A stretch of DNA of 64,000 nucleotides from Bacillota bacterium (lineage in GTDB: Bacteria; Bacillota; Clostridia; Acetivibrionales; DSM-1351), in NCBI GenBank assembly GCA_023390335.1, contig JAEWCZ010000081.1:62001-126000 (forward strand), read 5' to 3'. The notes below the pieces were generated by a model. The model ran no database searches. It had not been told where the DNA came from and was given only the letters and a program-made list of their open reading frames with translations. Of this stretch, positions 33,848-43,329 are shown piece by piece. Made by a program: the position numbers and the translations under genes. Each line of letters begins with the position of its first letter. The first letter of the stretch is position 1.

Positions 33848-34651
33848 CTAGAATTCACTTATGTTTTCATCTATATCATCATATAATTCATAGTCTTCTT
33901 TTTCGTTCTCTGTATTGCCGATTACATGAATATCCGAAAATTGTTGATTCTGAACAATCTTGACCTTCTTCATCTTAGCCAGTTCTAAAATCGCCATAAA
34001 GCCTGTAACAATCTCTGTTTTAGACTTGGTTTTAAAGGAAAAAAGCTCTGAAAACTTAAAGGAAACCTTGTGAATCAGCTGCTTTACTACCTCTCTCATT
34101 TTGCTACGAAGCGAAACTTTTTCGTGTTCGATTAACTTTGTAATGTTTTTTGCACCCAAATTTATTTTTTTCTTGTTTCTTTCCAATATCGTAATATACT
34201 GCTGCCGCAAAACCTGCGGATCTATTTCTATGATTTCCTCTCTTACTGGTAAATCAAGAGCTTCGGGAAGTCTGAACGAAACCTGTTCCCATTTCTTTTC
34301 CATTTCTCTTAATTCTTGAGTGAATTCCTTGTATCTTCTGTATTCAACTAAACGTCTGACCAGTTCTTCTCTTGGGTCTTTTTCCTCTTCCTTTTCTTCC
34401 TTTTTACTTGGAAGAAGAGTTCTTGATTTTATATGCAGCAATGTTGCAGCCATTATCAAAAATTCGCTTGCAACTTCTAGATCAAGTTGCTGCATGGCAT
34501 ATAGATAATCAAGATATTGGTCTGTAATAGAACTTATAGGTATATCGTAAATATCAACCTTATTTTTTTCAAATAAATGAAATAACAAGTCGAATGGACC
34601 TTCAAAATTGTCAAGTTTTAAAGTACAGGCGTTTGTAAGGGAGCTTTCCAT
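33848..34651 (-). CDS. scpA: Segregation and condensation protein A
   Basis: The 267-residue kleisin has an N-terminal SMC-binding region FEGPFDLLFHLFEKNKVDIYDI, a charged middle and a C-terminal winged helix (TGFMAILELAKMKKVKI). It bridges SMC heads. The ATG at 34651 directly follows a TTG that would also be in frame; GGTGG lies upstream. It heads scpAB, divergent from the S2P protease gene. Confidence 0.95.
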   Translation of the reverse strand: MESSLTNACTLKLDNFEGPFDLLFHLFEKNKVDIYDIPISSITDQYLDYLYAMQQLDLEVASEFLIMAATLLHIKSRTLLPSKKEEKEEEKDPREELVRRLVEYRRYKEFTQELREMEKKWEQVSFRLPEALDLPVREEIIEIDPQVLRQQYITILERNKKKINLGAKNITKLIEHEKVSLRSKMREVVKQLIHKVSFKFSELFSFKTKSKTEIVTGFMAILELAKMKKVKIVQNQQFSDIHVIGNTENEKEDYELYDDIDENISEF

Positions 34652-34830
34652 CAACTACCACCTTAATTATTTATGTAATATCGTTTTATCAACCTTTTAA
34701 TCTTATCATAAATGGGGGAATAATTACAATATTACTGCGATGGTAGACATATCATCAAAGTTCTAGTAAAATTTATACAGCGACATCAAAGAGATGCTAA
34801 TAAAGTCAGCCTTTCAGGCATGGAGGAAAT

Positions 34831-35472
34831 ATGCTTTTTTCACGCGAATATATAATATATAAGTTAATGATTCTACCCGGAATTCTCTTGGGTTTTGTAC
34901 TGCATGAATTTGCACATGCGATTACCGCCAACAAGCTTGGTGACCCTACCCCTAGGGTTCAAGGAAGAATTACTCTTGACCCCAGAGCCCATATAGATAT
35001 TATAGGTTTTATAATGATTTTATTAGTGGGATTTGGTTGGGCAAAACCTGTTATGACCAATCCACGACATTACAAAAAGCCCAGAAGGGATGATATTCTC
35101 GTTTCCCTAGCCGGGCCTTTCATGAATTTGCTGGTAGCAATCGGTTTTTTACTAATTTTAAAACTGGTTGCAGTAACCGGGTTTCTTTCAAATAATCCGG
35201 CAGTATTTGATAATGTAGTGGATATTCTTAGATATTCAGCACGAATAAATGTTGTGCTGTTTGTGCTGAACCTCCTTCCAATACCGTTTTTTGACGGATA
35301 TCATGTTATTGCAAACATTTTTAATACTTGGAAGTATCGTTTCTTCACCATACTAGAACAATATAGCATGATTATTTTCATACTTTTGATATTCAGCAGA
35401 GTTTTTGATAAGATAGTTGGAATTCCTGCATCCTATATTTTTATTTCGCTGTATAAGGCTATTATTTTTTAA
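34831..35472 (+). CDS. Site-2 protease family (M50) membrane metalloprotease
   Basis: The 213-residue protein has the HEFAH zinc site (H25, E26, H29) in the first helix, GWAKPV, and a third zinc ligand Asp in LLPIPFFDGYH. It has about five membrane helices and no PDZ domain, matching the YwhC/RseP-lite group that cleaves substrates inside the membrane. Its substrates are unknown. It ends by a hairpin shared with dacF. Confidence 0.88.
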   Translation: MLFSREYIIYKLMILPGILLGFVLHEFAHAITANKLGDPTPRVQGRITLDPRAHIDIIGFIMILLVGFGWAKPVMTNPRHYKKPRRDDILVSLAGPFMNLLVAIGFLLILKLVAVTGFLSNNPAVFDNVVDILRYSARINVVLFVLNLLPIPFFDGYHVIANIFNTWKYRFFTILEQYSMIIFILLIFSRVFDKIVGIPASYIFISLYKAIIF

Positions 35473-35476
35473 AAGA

Positions 35477-35498
35477 GGGAGAGCTTTTATGCTCTCCC
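35477..35498. terminator. Bidirectional hairpin between S2P protease and dacF
   Basis: GGGAGAGC pairs with GCTCTCCC around TTTTAT, spanning the dacF stop codon. T-rich flanks are present on the minus strand. Confidence 0.65.
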
Positions 35499-36713
35499 AA
35501 GACTGAACCACCTTACAATGAGTTTTGAAAAAATCCTGCCGTAAGATATTTTATCAATTTTTTCACTGGCAATGAGGTCAAACCTTCCTGCTTCTTTTCC
35601 ATCTATTTTATAAATAACTTCTCCTACCTTTTGATTTATTGCAACAGGAGCAGAAAGTCCCGGCACAAGTGCTACTTCCTTTTCTACTTTACCCTTTTGA
35701 CCTTTTGTAACCATTATACTGGTATCAGTACCATATACCGCACTAACACTCAGTTTGTTTCCCTTTTTTACCGGTATATTGCCTACAATATTTCCTCTTT
35801 TATCAAGATTTATTACCTCATAGTTTGCAAAGCCATAATCTAATAGTTTCCTTGACTCAGCAAATCTTGTATTAGAATCGGGTTCCCCAAGCACAACGGA
35901 AACCAGCCTTAAATTATTTCTACATGTTGTAGCTGATAAATTAAAGCCAGCTTTGCTTGTAAAACCTGTTTTAAGTCCGTCACAATTTGCGTAGAATTTT
36001 ACCAGTTTATTTGTATTATACAGGTCAAATGTACCATTTCTAAAAGTGTCATGCCATTTTCCGGTAAACTGTAAAACTTTGGGATGTTTCATAATCAGTT
36101 CCCTTGACATTAATGCTACATCGTGTGCAGAACTGTAACCGTCATCATTTAGCCCCGTACAATCCATAAATTTCGTATCCTTCATTCCCAACTCTTGAGC
36201 CTTATTATTCATATCAGTTACAAAGGTTTCCTCGCTTCCGCTGACCTTTTCCGCCAAAGCTACCGCAACATCATTAGAAGAGTGTATTGCAAGTGCATTC
36301 ATCATTTCCTTAACGGTAAACTCCTCACCAGGCTCCATATAAGCTTGAGAACCGCCCATACCTGCCGAATATTCCGATACGCTTACTTTATCGTCAAATG
36401 TAAATCTGCCTGAATCAATAGCCTCCATTACCAGAAGCATTGTCATAACCTTGGTTACACTTGCAATCGCAAGTTTCTCATGGCTGTTCTTTTCAGAAAG
36501 AACTTTTCCGGAAGCAGCATCCATAAGCACAGCAGATTTTGCCTTTAAATCCAGAACATTTGTCTTGGTTTCCAATTTCGATACTGTCGCAATGTCATAT
36601 TTTGCCGATGCCTCTACTGCAGCTTCGTTTGTATCTGCTAATACTGCAGCCGGTAACATAGTTGTAACTATAGCTATAATCAAAGAAAAAGCTAAAACAG
36701 AGTTTCTTTTCAC
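35487..36713 (-). CDS. dacF: D-alanyl-D-alanine carboxypeptidase (DacF-like)
   Basis: The 408-residue penicillin-binding protein has a signal peptide, S85-xx-K88 (ASVTKV), S145-x-N147 (SSN) and K248-T-G motifs, and a C-terminal beta domain with an amphipathic end for membrane attachment. It trims the terminal D-Ala of peptidoglycan side chains. The start is GTG at 36713 with GGAGGG 8 bases before. Near spoIIM and xerD, it is placed as Bacillus dacF, which acts in spore cortex formation. Confidence 0.92.
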   Translation of the reverse strand: MKRNSVLAFSLIIAIVTTMLPAAVLADTNEAAVEASAKYDIATVSKLETKTNVLDLKAKSAVLMDAASGKVLSEKNSHEKLAIASVTKVMTMLLVMEAIDSGRFTFDDKVSVSEYSAGMGGSQAYMEPGEEFTVKEMMNALAIHSSNDVAVALAEKVSGSEETFVTDMNNKAQELGMKDTKFMDCTGLNDDGYSSAHDVALMSRELIMKHPKVLQFTGKWHDTFRNGTFDLYNTNKLVKFYANCDGLKTGFTSKAGFNLSATTCRNNLRLVSVVLGEPDSNTRFAESRKLLDYGFANYEVINLDKRGNIVGNIPVKKGNKLSVSAVYGTDTSIMVTKGQKGKVEKEVALVPGLSAPVAINQKVGEVIYKIDGKEAGRFDLIASEKIDKISYGRIFSKLIVRWFSLGRA

Positions 36714-36757
36714 TTATGTCCCTCCAGTTAACTATTCGTTATTTAAAATACTATTCG

Positions 36758-36791
36758 TCCTAGTTAATTGTTATGCGGGACAATATTAGGA
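36758..36791. terminator. Weak hairpin upstream of dacF and after pdp
   Basis: TCCTAGTTAATTGT pairs imperfectly with ACAATATTAGGA. There is no T-tract, so termination is uncertain. Confidence 0.3.
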
Positions 36792-36806
36792 TATTCTAGT
36801 AAAAAA

Positions 36807-38129
36807 TTATTTTTTTATGTTTCCTTCACTGTCTATATACGCCAGAATTAGAGGTTTTCTTTCATGAGGCACTTCACTTATTACAACCGCTTCGTTTAAA
36901 AGGGAAACAGCCTGCAAGAGCGTCTCTTCCCTGTTTGTATACAATACTGCAACACTCTCTCCAACTTCTACCCTGTCGCCGGTTTTTTTATTAAACATAA
37001 TTCCTGCGCTGTAGTCGATTTTACTATCCTTTGTCTCCCTTCCGGCTCCGAGCACCAGAGAAGCCATACCAATTTTATCGGTTTTCATAGAATGTATATA
37101 GCCCGGCTTTTCACATATAAAGCTCATCTTATAAGCAGGCTGAGGGAACAAAGTATAGTCATCTATAAGAGTTTTATTGCCTCCCTGGTTCTCAATCAGT
37201 TCAGCGAATTTGGACAATGCCTTTCCGCTTTCAACTGAATCAACAACTTTTTTTCTGCACTCTTCAAGCTTGCCTATCCCGCTGAGTTCAAGCATTCTGG
37301 CAGCAAGCTCAAATGAAACATCTTTCAAATCCTCCGGCCCCTTGTTTTTTAGTGTATCAATGGCCTCAATTATTTCAAGTGAATTCCCTACTGCATAACC
37401 CAGGGGTATATCCATATCAGTAACTATTGCAACTGTTTCCCTTCCTGTATTCCGGCCTATCTTTACCATAGCCTGTGCAAGTTCTACAGAATCCTCAAAG
37501 GTTTTCATAAATGCTCCGCTTCCGGTTTTTACATCCAGAACAATTCTGTCGGCACCCGAAGCAAGCTTCTTACTCATAATACTGCTTGCAATAAGTGATA
37601 TATTATTTACGGTTGCAGTAACATCTCTCAAAGCATATATTTTTTTATCGGCAGGAGCCAGATTACCGGTTTGTCCGGCAATCGAAATGCCTTTGCTTTT
37701 AACATTATTTATAAATTGTTCTGTTGATAGGCTTGTATTAAATCCGGGTATTGATTCAAGCTTATCTATTGTTCCCCCTGTATGTCCAAGTCCTCTGCCT
37801 GACATTTTTGCAACAGGTATTCCGCAGGCAGCTACAATAGGTGCAAGGATAAGCGTGGTCTTGTCTCCTACACCTCCTGTGCTATGTTTATCAACCTTTA
37901 TGCCGGATATTGAAGAAAGATTTATTCTATCCCCAGAATCCGCCATTACGTTTGTCAAATCCGCCGTTTCCCTTTCATTCATACCCTTAAGAAAAATAGC
38001 CATTAAAAGTGCAGCCGCCTGATAATCAGGAACATTATTATTACAATATTCAGTTATAAAAAAATTTATTTCATCCAAGCTGAGTTCAAAACCATCTCGC
38101 TTTTTCTCAATTATTTCGTACATTCTCAT
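36807..38129 (-). CDS. pdp: Pyrimidine-nucleoside phosphorylase
   Basis: The 440-residue enzyme splits thymidine/uridine to base and sugar phosphate. It shows the family motif SGRGLGHTGGTIDKLE, VDKHSTGGVGDKTTL and SGSGAF-like phosphate-binding residues. Length fits Pdp and DeoA. It lies between xerD and dacF, where Bacillus has deoB and pupG, so this is a nucleoside-salvage slot conserved in position. Confidence 0.94.
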   Translation of the reverse strand: MRMYEIIEKKRDGFELSLDEINFFITEYCNNNVPDYQAAALLMAIFLKGMNERETADLTNVMADSGDRINLSSISGIKVDKHSTGGVGDKTTLILAPIVAACGIPVAKMSGRGLGHTGGTIDKLESIPGFNTSLSTEQFINNVKSKGISIAGQTGNLAPADKKIYALRDVTATVNNISLIASSIMSKKLASGADRIVLDVKTGSGAFMKTFEDSVELAQAMVKIGRNTGRETVAIVTDMDIPLGYAVGNSLEIIEAIDTLKNKGPEDLKDVSFELAARMLELSGIGKLEECRKKVVDSVESGKALSKFAELIENQGGNKTLIDDYTLFPQPAYKMSFICEKPGYIHSMKTDKIGMASLVLGAGRETKDSKIDYSAGIMFNKKTGDRVEVGESVAVLYTNREETLLQAVSLLNEAVVISEVPHERKPLILAYIDSEGNIKK

Positions 38130-38190
38130 GATATAACCTCCATTTAGACTTACTTTGTTTCAATTAATCGTATATGTAGCATTTTATCAT

Positions 38191-38226
38191 AAAAAAAGGA
38201 CATCTCACTAAAAATGAGTGTCCCTT
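38191..38226 (-). terminator. Intrinsic terminator after xerD
   Basis: On the minus strand GGACACTCAT... pairs with AGTGAGATGTCC and is followed by seven Ts. Confidence 0.85.
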
Positions 38227-38239
38227 TGTACAACAAAAA

Positions 38240-39124
38240 TTATGCTCTGGGATGAGTTTTTTTGTAAACATCTTTAATTTTGTTTTTAGCAATTTGTGCA
38301 TATATCTGAGTTGATGAAATATCGGAATGACCAAGCATTTCCTGTATTGACCTGAGATCCGCACCATTTTCAAGCAGATGTGCTGCAAAAGAATGTCTTA
38401 ATGTATGTGGTGTTATGTCTTTATTTATCTTGGCTTGATTTTTGTAATGTTTAATTATCTTCCAGAACCCTTGTCTGGTAAGACGTTTACCATTTACGTT
38501 TACAAAAAGTGCTGTTTCCTGACTGTCCTGAATCAAAAAGTTTCGGGATTTTCCAAGATACTCATGTACTGCAGCCATTGATATTGATCCGATGGGAATT
38601 GTTCTTTCGCGCGTGCCTTTATTGCACCTTATAAACCCTAGTTCAAAATTAATATCATCTAAGTTTAGTGATATAAGTTCTGAAACGCGAATACCTGTTG
38701 CGTATAATAATTCTAGCATAGCCTTGTCACGGATTCCTTTAAGATCAAGGCATTTAGGCTGATCAAGCAGTAACTCAACCTCTTGGGTTGATAAAATCTG
38801 TGGAAGCTTTTTTTCTACTTTAGGTGATTCCAACTCGGAGGTAGGGTCATTGTCTATTACTTTATCCTTATAGAGGAATTGATAAAAGGACCTTATAGAT
38901 GCAAGGTTCCTTGATATGGTAGATGTAGCTCTACCCTTTTTCTGTAAATGTAACAAATAGGCAATTACAGTTGTCTTATTAGTATTTGCGATGTTGGTTA
39001 CGTTAATTTCTTTTAAGTATGTTATGTATTGTTCTATGTCCCTTTTATAGGACTGAAGCGTATTGAGCGATAATCGCTTATCTCTCTCTAGAAAATTGAT
39101 AAACTTTTCAACATTAGCTTCCAT
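38240..39124 (-). CDS. xerD: Site-specific tyrosine recombinase XerD
   Basis: The roughly 294-residue recombinase has an N-terminal SAM-like core-binding domain (about 1-85) and a catalytic domain with R147, K170, H241-xx-R244 (HTLRHS), H267 and nucleophile Y276 (numbered from the TTG at 39127). It resolves chromosome dimers at dif. A TTG one codon upstream is an equally good start by ribosome-site spacing. Its place beside spoIIM and dacF supports a housekeeping role, not phage. Confidence 0.92.
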   Translation of the reverse strand: MEANVEKFINFLERDKRLSLNTLQSYKRDIEQYITYLKEINVTNIANTNKTTVIAYLLHLQKKGRATSTISRNLASIRSFYQFLYKDKVIDNDPTSELESPKVEKKLPQILSTQEVELLLDQPKCLDLKGIRDKAMLELLYATGIRVSELISLNLDDINFELGFIRCNKGTRERTIPIGSISMAAVHEYLGKSRNFLIQDSQETALFVNVNGKRLTRQGFWKIIKHYKNQAKINKDITPHTLRHSFAAHLLENGADLRSIQEMLGHSDISSTQIYAQIAKNKIKDVYKKTHPRA

Positions 39125-39295
39125 CAAACAACGACTCCTTTATTATCTATTTATCCATTTTATGTAAATGGATAATTATACGAAACCATTTTATAATATG
39201 TAATGGTTTTCTAATAATATTCTAATACAAATTATGTAATTTTGAAAGGATTATTTAGGATTTTTATCAATTTTTAACAAATTTTCTATCTATAA

Positions 39296-39952
39296 TTATA
39301 CAAATGTTAATAATCTCAACGTAAATGGAGCCAAAAATGCTTCCAAAATTGTCATAACCAGTATAAATAAGGAAAAGAAAATAGCAACAAAACAGTAGGG
39401 CATAAATTTATTTTTTAACGTGTCTTCATTTTTAACAGGTTTCTTAAACCAATTTTTTATTATTCCTTTTGTTAGTCTTATACCATTTACACCAAGGGCA
39501 ATAATAAAAGGTATTGTCAGGATTTCTTTGGGGAGAAAGCAGAAAACCGAAACCAATATTCCCTTATCTCCCAGAACTCCCATTACAATTCCCGAACTAA
39601 ATCCGGTAGTGAACCCCCTCATTCCCATGGCCAGGTAATAAACGGGTAATCCTATCACTGTTACGCCAAGCAGCCAAAACAGTATTATAATCCTCATGCT
39701 GTCCAGTATAGAAATCTTTAGCAAAGATATTCCATTTACATTATCACTGTTTAACAACTTTAAAAAGTCATTGAAAAATGTAGTCATTTCAGTTTTTTGG
39801 TGGTAGTCCAACTCATTAACTGATAGTGCGCCTGCCACAATTCCGATTATATAAAAAATAAATAGACTCAGGTACGTGTATTTATTATTTCTTATGTGTT
39901 CTTTTACAACACTGGCTGTTTTGTGAATCACAATCTTATCCCCCGGCGTCAA
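39296..39952 (-). CDS. spoIIM: Stage II sporulation protein M
   Basis: The 218-residue membrane protein has about five helices with the SpoIIM core GFSSGIVMGVLGDKGI. SpoIIM works with SpoIID and SpoIIP in peptidoglycan remodelling during engulfment. The start is TTG at 39952; a GTG at 39931 with GGGGG 8 bases before it is a good alternative. A sigma-E-like promoter lies just upstream. Confidence 0.9.
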   Translation of the reverse strand: MTPGDKIVIHKTASVVKEHIRNNKYTYLSLFIFYIIGIVAGALSVNELDYHQKTEMTTFFNDFLKLLNSDNVNGISLLKISILDSMRIIILFWLLGVTVIGLPVYYLAMGMRGFTTGFSSGIVMGVLGDKGILVSVFCFLPKEILTIPFIIALGVNGIRLTKGIIKNWFKKPVKNEDTLKNKFMPYCFVAIFFSLFILVMTILEAFLAPFTLRLLTFV

Positions 39953-39979
39953 ATTGTTTTAACCCTTGTTACTTATTAA

Positions 39980-40009
39980 ATATATATGCCGGATAAACAT
40001 AAGATATTA
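39980..40009 (-). promoter_or_regulatory. Candidate sigma-E promoter of spoIIM
   Basis: On the minus strand TAATATC, a 14-base spacer and CATATATAT resemble the sigma-E consensus (ATATT, 14, CATACAxT). Confidence 0.45.
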
Positions 40010-40032
40010 CTATAATTAAATAACTTTTTGCA

Positions 40033-40575
40033 TTACTTTTCTCGTATAAGTTTCTCTGCCATCATAACCCCTATAATAGTCTTTGCGTCTGTTATTTCGT
40101 GGTTGAGAATCATGTCAACCAGCTTTGAAACATGTATTTTCTCTACATCCAGGAATTCGTCCTCGTCAGTACATGAATCTCCCTGTGTAAGCTCAGTGGC
40201 TGCATACATATGAATAACCTCGTTACAAAAGCCCGGTGTTGTATGTATGCTTATCAAATGCTCTATCTTTCCCGCACGAAGGCCAGTCTCCTCCATTAAC
40301 TCCCTTTCTGCGCATAGTTTAGGGTCTTCACCGGCTGAATCAAGTTTACCGGCAGGCAGCTCAAGGGTTGTCATATCAAGAGGTTTTCTAAATTGCTTAA
40401 CCATGTACAACTCACCTTTTTCATTTATGGGAACAACAACCGAAGCACCCGGATGTAATACTATATCTCTTGTAGCTTCCTTTCCGTTTGGAAGACTAAC
40501 GGTTAAATTTTGTACTTTAATTATGTTGCCTTTATAAACATCCTCTGTTTTGAGTGTTTTTTCATTATAATCCAT
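40033..40575 (-). CDS. nudF: Nudix hydrolase (ADP-ribose pyrophosphatase-like)
   Basis: The 180-residue protein has a Nudix box with GKLDSAGED and RELMEETGL; one residue longer than the classical GX5E spacing. It resembles NudF, which hydrolyses ADP-ribose to AMP and ribose 5-phosphate. AGGAGG lies before the ATG. It follows rnhA after 13 bases. Confidence 0.88.
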   Translation of the reverse strand: MDYNEKTLKTEDVYKGNIIKVQNLTVSLPNGKEATRDIVLHPGASVVVPINEKGELYMVKQFRKPLDMTTLELPAGKLDSAGEDPKLCAERELMEETGLRAGKIEHLISIHTTPGFCNEVIHMYAATELTQGDSCTDEDEFLDVEKIHVSKLVDMILNHEITDAKTIIGVMMAEKLIREK

Positions 40576-40588
40576 GTTTCAATTCCTC

Positions 40589-41026
40589 CTAGGCATTTTT
40601 CTTAATTTCATCAGTTGCAAGTTTATCACACCGATTATTATATTCATTATCTGCATGACCCTTAACCTTTATCCACTTTATTTCATGAATCCCTGCAAGG
40701 TTGACTAATTCCTTCCATATCTCAACGTTTTTTACTTCTTCATTTTTATTCCGCTTCCATCCATTTCTTATCCATTTATCAAGCCACCCCTGCAAAAAGG
40801 CATTTACAAGGTATGCACTATCACTGTATAAATTTACTTTGCATGGTTCTTTTAATCTCTTCAGAGCTTCATATGCCGCAGTAAGCTCCATTTTATTGTT
40901 TGTGGTGCTCTTTTCAAATCCGGAAATTTCAATTTTATTGTCACCATACATCAGCACTGCTCCCCACCCTCCTGGACCCGGGTTCCCGGAACAGGCACCA
41001 TCTGTGTATATTTCTACCTGCTTCAT
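40589..41026 (-). CDS. rnhA: Ribonuclease HI
   Basis: The 145-residue enzyme has the four active-site acids D9, E47, D69 and D134 and the typical YTDGACSGNPGPGGWGAVL start. It degrades RNA in RNA-DNA hybrids. It lies between proC and nudF in one orientation, 26 and 13 bases away, consistent with an operon. Confidence 0.95.
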   Translation of the reverse strand: MKQVEIYTDGACSGNPGPGGWGAVLMYGDNKIEISGFEKSTTNNKMELTAAYEALKRLKEPCKVNLYSDSAYLVNAFLQGWLDKWIRNGWKRNKNEEVKNVEIWKELVNLAGIHEIKWIKVKGHADNEYNNRCDKLATDEIKKNA

Positions 41027-41052
41027 TCCGCCTCCTGATATCAGTAAATTCT

Positions 41053-41865
41053 TTATCCGTAGATTTTACCAAGCTCTCTTGCTTTTTTTGTGCACTCGTT
41101 CATAGCTTCCATTATTGAGTTTCTAAACCCATGTTTTTCCAATGCGGCAACCGCTTCAATTGTAGTACCTGCCGGTGAACAAACTTGATCTTTCAATTCC
41201 CCAGGATGCTTACCTGTCTCTGCTACCATTTTTGCACTTCCCGACACCGCCTGTGAAGCAAGCCTGTACGCAGTCTGCCTTGGTATACCTGACAATACAG
41301 CCGCATCCGCCATTGCCTCTATCAGCATAAAGATATAGGCCGGACTACTCCCGGTAAGCGCTACTACCTCGTTCATAAGTTTTTCTTCCATACATTCTAC
41401 TTTACCAAGTGAACCAAGAAGATTCATGGCTTCTTTAACTTCACTGTCCTGAACACATGAATCAAAGCTTATCAAAGTCATTCCTTCCCCAATTACAGCT
41501 GGAGTGTTTGGCATGGCCCTGATTATTTTTTTGTCTTCGCCAAGTGTATTCTTGTAGGTTTTAAGAGGAATACCGGCAGCGATACTTATAAAAATCTTTT
41601 CACTGGTAAATACATCCTTTATATCTTCCAAAACTATCTTTACAACGTTTGGCTTAACTGCAAGTAATACAAAATCACATTTCTTTACAACTTCACGTGA
41701 ATTTCCTTCAGCATTTACGCCCATTTCATTGCATAATACTTCAAGTTTTGCCTTGTCTAAATCAAAAACATGAATATCTGAAGGGTTAACAATCTGTGCC
41801 CCAATTATTCCTTTTATCATTGCTGTTCCCATCATTCCAGTACCTATAAATCCAATTTTCTTCAT
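41053..41865 (-). CDS. proC: Pyrroline-5-carboxylate reductase
   Basis: The 270-residue enzyme makes proline from P5C using NAD(P)H. The Rossmann loop GFIGTGMMGTAMI, KPNVVKIVLEDI and the C-terminal AGTTIEAVAALEKHGFRN motif identify ProC. The ATG at 41865 has GGAGG just before it; the open frame further upstream is not used. It heads the proC-rnhA-nudF unit. Confidence 0.95.
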   Translation of the reverse strand: MKKIGFIGTGMMGTAMIKGIIGAQIVNPSDIHVFDLDKAKLEVLCNEMGVNAEGNSREVVKKCDFVLLAVKPNVVKIVLEDIKDVFTSEKIFISIAAGIPLKTYKNTLGEDKKIIRAMPNTPAVIGEGMTLISFDSCVQDSEVKEAMNLLGSLGKVECMEEKLMNEVVALTGSSPAYIFMLIEAMADAAVLSGIPRQTAYRLASQAVSGSAKMVAETGKHPGELKDQVCSPAGTTIEAVAALEKHGFRNSIMEAMNECTKKARELGKIYG

Positions 41866-41962
41866 AATGTTTCCTCCATTATTATAATTTCCCGTTTTTA
41901 TCAATACTACTATTATATCTTATAAACAGAATTTGAAAAGTAAATATAAAAATTCGTTAAAA

Positions 41963-41988
41963 TGGCACAGTACAATAGTACTGTGCCA
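41963..41988 (-). terminator. Terminator of paaK
   Basis: TGGCACAGTAC pairs perfectly with GTACTGTGCCA; on the minus strand TTTTAAC follows. Confidence 0.8.
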
Positions 41989-42009
41989 CAACAAATCCCA
42001 GCGGAATGT

Positions 42010-43308
42010 TTATTGGTTTCTCATATCTATAACACGCTTTGCTTTTCCAGTTGTTCTTTCAATTGATTTAGGTTCTACAAGCTTTACCTTTGCATCTATT
42101 TGGAGAACGACTTTTAATTCATGTCGTATCTTTTTCTCAAGTTTTTCCAACTCGCTGAACTTTTCAAGGAGTTTCCCGTCAATAAGTTCAACATGTACTT
42201 CAATTGCGTCCATATACCCGTTTTTTGTAACAATTATCTGATAATGAGGTCCAATTCCTTCCATACCTACCAGTACACTCTCAATTTGAGAAGGAAATAC
42301 GTTAACACCTCTGATTATCAACATATCATCAGTTCTTCCAAGAACCTTGTTCATTCTAACGGTAGTTCTTCCACACTCACATTTTTCCGGGTTAAGTATT
42401 GTTATATCCTTTGTTCTGTAACGAAGCATAGGAATTCCCTCTTTTGTGAGTGTTGTAAGTACAAGTTCTCCTTTATTGCCATACTCAAGGGCTTCTCCTG
42501 TTTCTGAATTAATTATTTCCGGATAGAAATGGTCTTCATTAACATGCATACCGCACTGGCAGTAACATTCACCCGCAACACCAGGCCCCTGTACTTCGCT
42601 TAGTCCATAGTTTTCTGTAGCCTTAATTCCCCATCTTCTCTCTATTTCAGCTCTCATTTCGGGAGTATGACCTTCCCCTCCGAACAAGCCAAGCTTTAAT
42701 TTAAGCTTACTCTTGTCAAGACCAATTTCGTCTGCAGTTTCAGCTAAATAGAGTGCATATGATGGTGTTCCTACAAGAATAGTGGTACCAAAATCCTGCA
42801 TAAGCATAAGTTGTCTTTCTGAATGACCACTGGAAGAAGGAACAACTGTAATTCCAACCTTTTCAAGACCTTGATGCAATCCGAAGCCACCAGTGAAAAG
42901 ACCGTATCCGAAAACAACCTGTGCTATATCATCTTCACTTCCGCCTGCTGCAACAACAAGTCTTGCTATGTTTTCAGACCAATTGTCCATATCGTTTTTT
43001 GTATAACCAACAACTATCGGCTTGCCAGTTGTACCGGATGAAGCATGAAGCCTAACTATTTTCTTTAAAGGTACTGCAAAAAGTCCATAGGGATAATTGT
43101 CCCTTAAATCATTCTTGGTTGTAAATGGAATCTTCTCTATATCTTTCAACGTTTGGATATGCTCAGGCTTAAGGCCTATTTCGTCAAATTTTCTCTTATA
43201 CATTGGAACATTCTCATATGCAACTTTTACAATATTCTTCAAACGTTCCAGCTGAATTTCTTTCATTGAATTTCTTGTCATACACTCAACCTGAGTATTC
43301 CAAATCAT
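42010..43308 (-). CDS. paaK: Phenylacetate-CoA ligase family protein
   Basis: The 432-residue adenylate-forming enzyme has the ATP loop HASSGTTGKPIVVGYT, GEGHTPEMRAEIE, and the C-terminal hinge GRTDDMLIIRGVNVFPSQIE. PaaK activates phenylacetate or related aryl acids to CoA esters. In anaerobes the substrate is often indolepyruvate- or phenylpyruvate-derived aryl acetate. It follows the lactate-permease gene after 21 bases, an unusual pairing. Confidence 0.9.
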   Translation of the reverse strand: MIWNTQVECMTRNSMKEIQLERLKNIVKVAYENVPMYKRKFDEIGLKPEHIQTLKDIEKIPFTTKNDLRDNYPYGLFAVPLKKIVRLHASSGTTGKPIVVGYTKNDMDNWSENIARLVVAAGGSEDDIAQVVFGYGLFTGGFGLHQGLEKVGITVVPSSSGHSERQLMLMQDFGTTILVGTPSYALYLAETADEIGLDKSKLKLKLGLFGGEGHTPEMRAEIERRWGIKATENYGLSEVQGPGVAGECYCQCGMHVNEDHFYPEIINSETGEALEYGNKGELVLTTLTKEGIPMLRYRTKDITILNPEKCECGRTTVRMNKVLGRTDDMLIIRGVNVFPSQIESVLVGMEGIGPHYQIIVTKNGYMDAIEVHVELIDGKLLEKFSELEKLEKKIRHELKVVLQIDAKVKLVEPKSIERTTGKAKRVIDMRNQ

Positions 43309-43329
43309 TTTAACTTCCCCCTAGTTATC

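Noticed and set aside
38240..39127. Tyrosine recombinase as a sign of a mobile element
   Set aside because: Its length, motifs and position beside spoIIM, pdp and dacF match chromosomal XerD; no phage genes or att repeats were seen.
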